Shown: in pieces, positions 56,450 through 64,000 of the stretch
Numbering within the stretch: the first letter of the stretch is position 1
Layout: every line of letters starts with the position of its first letter
Assembly (NCBI GenBank): GCA_030847615.1
Contig: JAUMIR010000001.1
Coordinates: forward strand, 164,087,001-164,151,000
DNA: 64,000 nt
Reading direction: 5' to 3'
Source of the DNA: Gambelia wislizenii
Lineage: Eukaryota > Chordata > Lepidosauria > Squamata > Crotaphytidae
Made by a program: the position numbers and the translations under genes
The notes under the pieces: model-generated
What the model saw: only the letters and a program-made list of their open reading frames with translations
Databases searched by the model: none
What the model was told of the DNA's origin: nothing

Positions 56450-58790
56450 TATAGAAGACAATCCTATACCACCGTGCATTGTGGCACTACCTTTGCTTGG
56501 TGGTGGGACTGCATGCTCCTGTGAGATTGGAGGCTAATGCTGCTGGTAGCAACTCCGCTAGTAGGGTCTCCCATGTCAGACAGACTTTTGCTGACAAGCC
56601 AGACTAAGTGCCAAACAGCTACTGGGCAGCAGCAGTAGAGAAGGGTGACACTGTGGAGAATCCCTTAGAGACAAGGGCAGTGGCACCATAAATAATGCTT
56701 GTTACTACTGCACTGAGGGAGGCATTGTAAACCTCCCTTTAAATATCTTTTACCACAAAACCCCATGATGAGAGAATCCAAAATGAAAGAAGAGATAGTG
56801 CCACAACATGAAACTCCCAGGTCAGATGGCACTCAGTGAACTACTGGGGTACAACAGAGGATAACTACAAGTAATACTGTGGCTAATGATGCAACTGGAC
56901 TCAAGCCAAAAGGATGTTCAGCTATTGATGTGCTCAGAGGCAAATGGCAAGTGTGAAGCTGCACAATGCATATTATAGGAACATTGAATATGAGAACCAT
57001 GAATCAGGGGAAGCTAGACATAGTAAAACCAGAAATGGAACACGTAAACATTGCAATACTTGGGTGTGTAAGCTAAAGTGGACAAAAACAGGACATTTTT
57101 AGTCAGATAATTACATAGCATTTTACTCAGGAAATAAAAAAAAAACTAAGAAGAAATGGGTTGGCATTAATAACAAGGAGAGATGTAGCAACAACTGTCA
57201 GGGGATATAATGGAAAGTCTGACTGAATCATATCAATAAGTTTAAGCTCTGGTTACAGAGGTAGAAGAAGAAATTGAAAGATTCTATGCTGAACACCAGG
57301 AGGAAATGGTTCACATGCCAAAACAGGGCATGTTGATAATCACAGGTAATTAGAATACAAAAGCAGAAAATAGAGCAGAATGAAACTTTGTTGGAGAAAT
57401 TTGCCTAGGATCAAGAAATGAAGCAGGGCAGCAACTGATTAACTTTTGTGAGGTCAACAGCTTGTTCATTGCAGACACATTCTTTAGACAACTGAAGAGA
57501 CATTTGTATACATGGACATCACCTGATGGGCAATGTACAAATAGACTACCTAATTGAAAGAAGATGGAGAAGTTCTATTCTCTCTGCAAAAGCAAGACCA
57601 GGAGCATATTGTGGCGCAAACTATGAACTGCTAATATAAAAAATTTGAGTACAGCTGAAGAACATTAATTCAATAATCATGCCAAAATACAATCTGAAAA
57701 ACATCTCTGCAGAATTTAAAGATACTATAAAAAATAGATTTGCACTATTAAGCCTAATTGACTGGGAGCACAAGAACTCTGGACCGAAGTCAGGGACATG
57801 ATGAGGGAAGAATGCAAAAAGTCACTATCTGCAACCAAATAGGAAAAAAAGCCTCATTGGATGGCAGATGAATTTTTTCAAGTTGTTAAGGACAGATGAA
57901 GGAAAAGGAGACAGAGATAGGATCAGAAACCTGAATACAACTGTTGAATGATCTGTGTTCAGGGATAAAGAGAACTACTGTTATAATCAATGCAGAGAAA
58001 TAGAAGATGACAGCAAAAAGGTAGATCAACAGACCTCTTCCACAAGATCCAAGAAATCACAAGGAAATTTAAACCAAGAGTAGGGATGCTATATGACCAG
58101 AAGGGGAATACATTGCATTAAGAAGAATTGTCATTAAGAAAATAAAAGTAATGGCCACAGATGATTTACATAACTTTAAAGTAGATGAGGAAGACATTGA
58201 AATAATTAAGGATATCCCCTATCTTGGCTCAATCATTAATCAGAATGGAGACTTCAGGCAAGGAGAAAAAAAGTAGGTCTTGGAAGGGCACCTATGAAGG
58301 AACTAGACAAGAACCAAAAGTGCAAAGATATACCATTGACCATGGTATTTCTGATTTCTATGTATGGTTGTGGAAGCTGGACATTGAAGAAAGCTGATAG
58401 GAAGAAAATCACCATTTGAAATGTGATGCTGGTGAAGAGTTCTATAGATACCATGGACTGCTAAAAAGAAAGATAAATGGGTACAAAATCAAATCAATTC
58501 TGAACTCTCCCTAGAAGCCAAGATGACTAAACTGTGATGGTTATACTTTGGACATATCATGAAAAGACATGACTCACTACGAAAGTGAATAATGCTTGGT
58601 AAGGTGGAAAGCAGCAGAAAAAGAGGAAGACTGCATTACAGGTGGATAGACTCAATCAAGAAAGCCAGAGACCCAAGTTTGCAAGATTTGAGTAGGGCTT
58701 TTGACAGGAGAGCGACTTGGAGGTATCTGATTCATAGAGTTGCCATAAGTCAAAATCAAATTGACAGCAATCAACAACATCAATAGCAGA
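56450..58790 (+). mobile_element. Bov-B (RTE-clade) LINE with RT core deleted
   Basis: The 5' start is approximate. The endonuclease half begins near 56975 (IGTLNMRTMNQGKLDIVK). SPDGQC and IDYLIERRWRSS are recognisable, while the GDWNAK-type motif is reduced to GN*NTK near 57345. The sequence then continues through KNISAEFKDTIKNRFALLSLID and IRNLNTTVE to about 58130. From about 58145 it jumps to the C-terminal part (EEDIEIIKDIPYLGSIIN). The frame at 58592-58786 (MLGKVESSRKRGRLHYRWIDSIKKA, LIHRVAISQNQID) is the conserved C-terminus. The reverse transcriptase palm with its catalytic Asp pair is missing. The 3' end TTGCCATAAGTCAAAATC...ATTGACAGCAATCAACAAC is intact. Confidence 0.88.
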
Positions 58791-58804
58791 CAATCATGTC
58801 CACT

Positions 58805-59165
58805 CAGTTTAGGCTCACTGAGAGGCACCTGGCACAGCCTGGGAACAAACTAACCCAGGAATAGCCCCAAAACAGCAGAACTGCACAGTAGAAAGGGCAC
58901 AAAAACAAAGGCTTTAGTTTCACAGCTCTGACCCACTTTCACACAGACATACAGGCAGCAAGGTTCATCCAAAGATATCTGGAGGTCTTTATCTCAGCTT
59001 CAGTATAAACAAACACAACAGCAAACCACTCACAATGCATCTTGTGCTTCATCTATATAGGAGTGTTTGATAGTCAGCCCTCTGCCTAGCCACAGCTGTG
59101 ATCAAACCCACTTCAGCTGTGCTAGTCTGTAGTCTGTTGCTCCAACATTTTCCTTTTGCACTTAA
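58805..59165 (-). repeat. LTR-like repeat, copy B
   Basis: Colinear with 3800-4110 (CAGCTCTGACCCACTTTCAC, GCAGCAAGGTTCATCC, ATATCTGGAGGTCTTTATC, CAGTATAAACAAACAC). It extends further than copy A. Ends are not established. Confidence 0.45.
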
Positions 59166-59348
59166 AGCAATACTACCCTGACAAATCATTCTAGGGAAAA
59201 ATAGGTAGAAAGAACATAACATAAAACAACAGTATGAACTAAGGATTCTTCAACTTTGGTCTACAAATTTGGTCAGCTTAAGCTGCAAAGCTATCCATAC
59301 GTTCAAGAGAACTGAAGACTTACTTTGGAGTAAACACACATAGCTCTG

Positions 59349-59425
59349 TGCTTCCAGTGATCCTATACATGCTTGCATGAAAATAACTCTTATGGAACTC
59401 AGTGGCATGCCTAGGAGTGTGCTTA
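59349..59425. repeat. Short squamate interspersed repeat
   Basis: CCTATACATGCTTGCATGAAAATAACTCTTATGGAACTCAGTGG resembles the family represented at 59990. Confidence 0.5.
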
Positions 59426-59989
59426 TTAAAGTAGGAAGAAAACTGGCAGAGGAAGCAGATATTCTCTGTACATTTAGCACTACAATATTTTCTCAACAGT
59501 TTAGTGATACTAGTTCTGACAAGACTATCACACTAAAGGGAAAATTGGGCTCACAATTTTCTTAGGAGGAAACCTAATATCTGTTTTAACCTTGGGGAAA
59601 TGATAAAGCAGAATCAGCTTCTGACATGTCTAGGTCCTTCTTAATTCAAAGCAGACCAAGCTACCTTCCCAGCTGCTTGGAAAAGAATAAGACATGCCCA
59701 TTTCTTTAGCCTCCCTGTTTATGGGTTCCCCTTGCAGTCAAGCCTCAGCTGTTTTACTTTACCCTTCAACAACTGAAATGGCCTTACAGCTGCTTTCTTC
59801 ACCCAGTGTTTGAGAATCAGTCTGCTTTACCTAGTAAAAATATTTTACATTTAAACTCAGCAACACTTTAACTGCAGTGTTGACCTTGTTATTTTAGGGC
59901 TCAAGTATACAATCATGACCCAAGATCCTTAGGTCTACAATCTTATCCCTTTGAGGACCCCAAACACCAAATAATAGAAAAATCCTTTG
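59426..59989. other. Unassigned
   Basis: Nothing recognised. Confidence 0.4.
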
Positions 59990-60055
59990 CATGTCTACTC
60001 AGAAGCAAGTCCTATTGTCTTCAATGGGACTCACTCCCAGCTAAGTATGTATAGC
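59990..60055. repeat. Short foldback interspersed repeat
   Basis: TACTCAGAAGCAAGTCC, then TATTGTCTTCAATGGGACTC and CCCAGCTAAGTATGTAT. The arms pair around the central CAATGGG. Confidence 0.6.
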
Positions 60056-60493
60056 AGGAATGGGCAAATTTCTGATGTAGTGATGCCACACCAGAGCACC
60101 TCAGATTACTGTGGGCTGCACCCTATCCTATGCTGCTGAATTTCAGTGGTGTAGTGACAGGGAGGTAAAAACCTTAATGCTGTTCCTTTAAAACAAGGCA
60201 TGCAGGGAGTGTGTGCCTTGTTTTTAATCCAAATCACTTTGACATAGCTTTCTGGGAGTCTAATTTGGCTTAAAAACAAAGTGCCCACTACTCAGTTACC
60301 TTGTTTTAACATTAAAGTATTGTGCATATGTGTGTGTACAGCACATATAGGAAGCTCTCAGTACTACACTGTCAAAATTCGCTGAAAAACTAAGAAAATG
60401 GTTTGGATGCAATACAAATTACAGCATCTTTATTTAGAATGGCCACATCCAAAGAGTGATGTCCAGCTTCTACTAGAAGGCGATGGCTGCTGA

Positions 60494-60687
60494 CACACTG
60501 TAGAAATAATACAGTTTGATAGAGCTTTAACTGCCATGGCTCAATGTTATGGAATTCTGGGATTTGTAGTTTAGGCTTCTTTGTCAGAGAACTCTGCTGC
60601 AACAACAAACTACAGATCCCAGGATCCTATATGATGGAGCCATGATAGTTAGTGGTGTTCAAGTGTATTATTTCTGCAGTTTGGCAG
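60494..60687. mobile_element. Foldback MITE (CACTGTAGAAATAAT family), copy 3
   Basis: CACACTGTAGAAATAATACAG faces TATTATTTCTGCAGTTTG. The arms with ATGGAATTCTGGGATTTGTAG and CTACAGATCCCAGGATCC pair. Confidence 0.88.
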
Positions 60688-61154
60688 CAACTTTAGGGGA
60701 ATGGGAAGAAGTTTAAAAGTGTTATCACTAGAGTGTTATTTTCATTAGAAATCTCAGACTTTAACAAAGAATGTCTAGAGAATGTTACATAAAAAAAGGA
60801 TTGCTCATTCTGTTTCTTTACAGGTGGATATAGCCAGTCCAGGATGGCCACATTCAATGGTATAATCCAGTAGAAAGATGGCATTTTGTCTGCCTTACCC
60901 CAACCCCCTGTAGCAGCACCCCCCCCCCCCAAAAGGACTGGTCTGGAGATCTGGGAAGCCCTTCAGAACTAGATTTCAGGTGGTCCCTGCTAGGGTTAGG
61001 AGACAGGAGAGGAAGAAAGAGACATGTGACGTGTGCCAGTATCACATGGGACTGAACCCAGGTGCCCCCCCCCAACTGTTTCATAACAGGAAGCAATTCA
61101 ACTTGAATGTCAGTTTAGTCAGGAAAGAATTAGCAATCTTATCAGTTACACATA
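60688..61154. other. Unassigned
   Basis: C-rich runs at about 60920 and 61068. No gene recognised. Confidence 0.4.
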
Positions 61155-61753
61155 GGAGATTTTCACACGGGATATATATCCCCTGGCAGGAACAGAACAG
61201 GGTCGGGAAAGGTTTTCCCTTTTGGACGACATTGACCCCATTCTGTCCTGCATCCATCCTGCTCCTGTGACTGTTCTGGAACAATGTAATCATGATTTTT
61301 CATTGTAAATAGACCTCCCGTTCCATCACTATTATGCAATCACGGGTGTGTGAACAGGAGCCCCGTTCCTGTTCCGAAATGAGAGCCATGGAGGAGAGGT
61401 TTGTTCTGAGCACTTCCTGGTATGATCTGGACATCCAGGTAAGTGGCACCCCTTATTTTACCCTCCCTGTTTTGATTGTGTGATTTAAAGTGTGTTTTTG
61501 TGCTTGGTGAACTGATTTTATGTTTGGGGGTTTTAATTTTTTAAATTTACCACCCGGCTGTTATCACGCGATAATGTGATAACGTTTCAGACATCCAGTC
61601 TGCATTTACGGCTGGCTGGTGAGGGGAGGGGGAGCCCATTCCTGCCGCGGAATTAAGGTAAGTGTGTGAAAGATTTACGTTATTCCGTGGTAGGAATGGG
61701 AGAGGAGGTTGCGGGGCGGTAACGGGGCATTTTGGCCCCGTGTGAAAACTTCC
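61155..61753 (+). mobile_element. MITE with GGAGATTTTCACACGGG ends, about 600 bp
   Basis: Left GGAGATTTTCACACGGG, inward right GGAAGTTTTCACACGGGG. The interior follows the TTATCAGAC-end MITE order (CACTTCCTGG, CATCCAGGTAAGTGGCACC, AAAGTGTGTTTTTGTGCTT, AAATTTACCA). Its right end abuts the next element. Confidence 0.82.
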
Positions 61754-61754
61754 A

Positions 61755-62665
61755 GGGCTCAGTTACACGGCAGTTTCTATTGTGATAGTTTGAGCTTTAG
61801 TGCTTTTTCTCACCAATGCCAGATAGTTTACATGATTTACTGCAAAATCAGTTGATCTGTTTAGTTTTCTGCTTTCTAGTTCACACAGGCGAAGGTGGGG
61901 GGGCGTGGCCTCCTAAGCACATCTGGGGGAAGATGCAGTGAAGATGAGAGGGAGGTTGGGAAAAAGAGAGAGAGAGAGAAAGTGCTGGCACATTTCGTTC
62001 CTCTGATTACCAGAGGAATGCTTGCTAGTTTTCATCCCTTAGCAGGAAGTGCTCCCTCTTCTTTCCAAAGTGAGGGAAGGAAGGGTGGGAGGAAGGAGGC
62101 TGCCTTTCAGCCACAAAGGAGCCATCCCCTCCCCCATCAAGCCCCCCTTCCCCTCACCCACTCTCCCTCTCTCTCTCACACACACATACACACAGGATCA
62201 CAGGAGTGTGAGGGAGTGAACAGCCGGAGAAGCAAATCACTACTCAATCTTGCAGCCAAGCAAGACGGGAGGCAGACAGCTGGGTGATTGGGATATTTTC
62301 CATGGCTGGAAACAACAGTGGCTGGATCTTTTCATTTGAGGCTCATCCATCCCTTCCCTGGTGAGTCCAACCCCCTCCCTGGTCAGTCCAACCAATCATG
62401 GCTGAGCTCTGCTGTTGTTGTTTTAGGAAGATTGCTGGTAATTCACACAGACTTTTCCGAAATGGTAGTTTACACAATCAATAGTGCGCTAAGTCGCACT
62501 ACTTTTCAAAAAAGTTGGGAAAAGTAGCGAAAGCCCTTATTATGCTACTTTTGAGTTTGTGAGCTCCCCCTTACTGAATGAGGTGATATTGTGGTGCAAC
62601 GTGTCTGAACTATTAGGAATCTTAGCGAATTCTTCACGGACTTATTTTGCCATGTAAATGGGGCT
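61755..62665. mobile_element. Non-autonomous Harbinger-like element, 911 bp
   Basis: Left end GGGCTCAGTTACACGGC, inward right end AGCCCCATTTACATGGCAAAA. Flanks are CCA at 61752-61754 and 62666-62668. The right subterminal part matches 55330-55550 (TTTACACAATCA, AGTAGCGAAAG, ATTTTGCCATGTAAA). It probably landed at the edge of the 61155 MITE. Confidence 0.82.
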
Positions 62666-62668
62666 CCA

Positions 62669-62995
62669 TTGTCTTTCACTGATTCACAGTCTACATTATA
62701 TTCTGTCTTGCCAGATGTCCCACACTGAAATAGGTACTAAAAGCAAAACTCAACTTGCTACAGAAAGTGTATGTAGTGTATGCAGCTGAAAGAGTCAGTG
62801 AGTGAATAGGATTGCCCCTTCAGTAGCAGGCTTCAGAAACTTTAATTTGACAGGTAGGATTTCTGGATTGTGGCTGAGCTTCATGTGTTCAGGTAATGGA
62901 AAAGGAAGGGGATATACTTTCTGCTAAAGGAAAAACTTAGTTGTGCAGAGACCATTATTGGAGCTGCAGGGCTGGAATGCACAAGTCCCACAACC
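62669..62995. other. Unassigned
   Basis: No feature recognised. Confidence 0.4.
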
Positions 62996-63250
62996 ACAAC
63001 ATGACAAAGGGAGTAGATTTGAAACAAACAAAACAAACTTCCTAAAATGGAATAACTATTGGGCTGGGCTGGGGAAGGACAAATGACATGCTTGGAAGTG
63101 ATGTCACACTTCCTGGAACAATATGACAAAGGGAGTAGATTTGAAACAAACAAAAGAAACTTCCTAAATGGAATAGCTATTGGGCTGGGCTGGGGAAGGA
63201 CAAATGATATGCTTGGAAGTGATGTCACACCTCCTGGAAGTGATGTCACA
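62996..63250. repeat. Tandem duplication, unit about 122 bp
   Basis: ATGACAAAGGGAGTAGATTTG at 63001 recurs at 63123. Both units carry ATTGGGCTGGGCTGGGG and CTTGGAAGTGATGTCACAC. The last 17-bp clause repeats once more at about 63236. Confidence 0.95.
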
Positions 63251-64000
63251 CAGTGCTGTCTTTTGGAAATGAGCCAATAGAAACCATCATTTTACCCACA
63301 GCAAGCTGGATGGGCTAGCTGGCTGTGCTTGCTTGTCTCTCACTCAATTTCCCCCCCAGCAAATCCAGTAAGCAACATCAGTATGAATCCAGATACTTTA
63401 AAACAGAACACTTTTGTTTCATAAATTAGTTCATCCTGTTACGCTTTCTGAGTGTGTCCTCAAGCTGAGCTGTTTTCCAGCCTTCATTATTACCAAAGTA
63501 AATCTATTTAGAAAAAGGCAGAGTTTGGAAGGATTTAGCTGTCAGAAAAGTAAGCTTTAAAATGCTGTAGGTAAAGATTGGTCTGGTTATTATTTTAATC
63601 TGAGGAGACAATAGCAAACCTGCACATATTCAGTGGTAAATTCAAAACAGACCTCAAGATGTAAACTGATTCACAATTACTCTTGTTTGGAATAACCTAA
63701 CTGGCCAAAGGTCACTGGAGCTGCATTCACAGACTTTGAAAAACTGCAACGAAGGGGACAGATGTGTTATGAGAACATTATCATTACTCAATTAAGAGAA
63801 ACAATTGTTTCCATTATTAAGGCACAGGCACAAAGTGCACTCTTCCTTCCTTCACATTATCAAGTCCTTGGGCCAATGGGGGAGCTTTTGTGGGAAACTG
63901 GGTTCCACATGCACTGATATGGCTTGCTGACATTACTGAATCCTACCCCTTTTCAATCTGCTGCTGATGGCTGTTAGCTCACTTGCTGTCAGAGTTCTCC
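63251..64000. other. Unassigned right edge of the window
   Basis: No coding, RNA or repeat signature that I can support. Confidence 0.45.

Noticed and set aside
61895..62287. 130-codon ORF
   Set aside because: Lies in a non-autonomous Harbinger-like element; composition from GA- and CT-rich runs.

Overview
The window reads as a gene-poor, repeat-rich stretch of a squamate reptile (lizard-type) nuclear genome. I base this on the mix of repeats: tRNA- and 5S-derived SINEs that share their 3' tail with a Bov-B LINE present in the same window, several 5'-truncated CR1 and L2 LINE fragments, a Penelope-like remnant, tyrosine-recombinase (DIRS/Ngaro-type) retrotransposon pieces, and many hAT-like and 3-bp-TSD foldback MITEs. 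I found no convincing exon of a host protein-coding gene, no functional tRNA, rRNA or ncRNA gene, and no CRISPR-like structure. Species-level assignment is inference only. Layout: 1-8.1 kb holds SINEs, two CR1 fragments, an L2 fragment cut by a foldback MITE, and a Penelope-like 3' end. 8,483-16,208 is the centrepiece: a 7.7-kb PIF/Harbinger DNA transposon with recognisable terminal inverted repeats at both ends. It carries three spliced genes: a Myb/SANT-like protein with a C-terminal charged coiled-coil region (+ strand, 3 exons), a second and different Myb/SANT-like protein (- strand, 4 exons), and a DDE transposase (- strand, at least 2 exons). All three are broken by a few stops or frameshifts, but splice sites, phases and catalytic residues are still readable. 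16.3-30 kb holds hAT MITEs (one sitting inside a 5S-derived SINE), L2, SINEs, and a family of about 0.5-0.6 kb MITEs whose ends resemble GGACTTTATCAGAC or GGAGATTATCAGAC. 30.3-32.2 kb is the decayed 3' half of a DIRS/Ngaro-type retrotransposon (tyrosine recombinase followed by an SGNH-hydrolase domain). 33-45.4 kb is mostly MITEs with other elements nested in them. 45.56-48.4 kb is a GC- and CpG-rich leader with a degenerate tandem array, followed by a gag-like ORF of the same retrotransposon class. 48,553-51,667 is one MITE split twice, by a solo LTR-like element and by a CR1; all three insertions have readable target-site duplications. 52-64 kb holds L2, two non-autonomous elements with Harbinger-like ends (one with a perfect TAA duplication), a Bov-B LINE lacking its reverse transcriptase core, and tandem duplications. 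How it fits together: the Harbinger transposase is expected to cut the element ends while Myb-like partners bind DNA and help bring the transposase to them. The shorter elements at 54.6 and 61.8 kb, and a probable one at 39.7 kb, have matching termini and are plausible substrates of the same machinery. Likewise the Bov-B 3' end is the likely template for the tail shared by the SINEs. Coordinates of repeat edges without a stated duplication are approximate.
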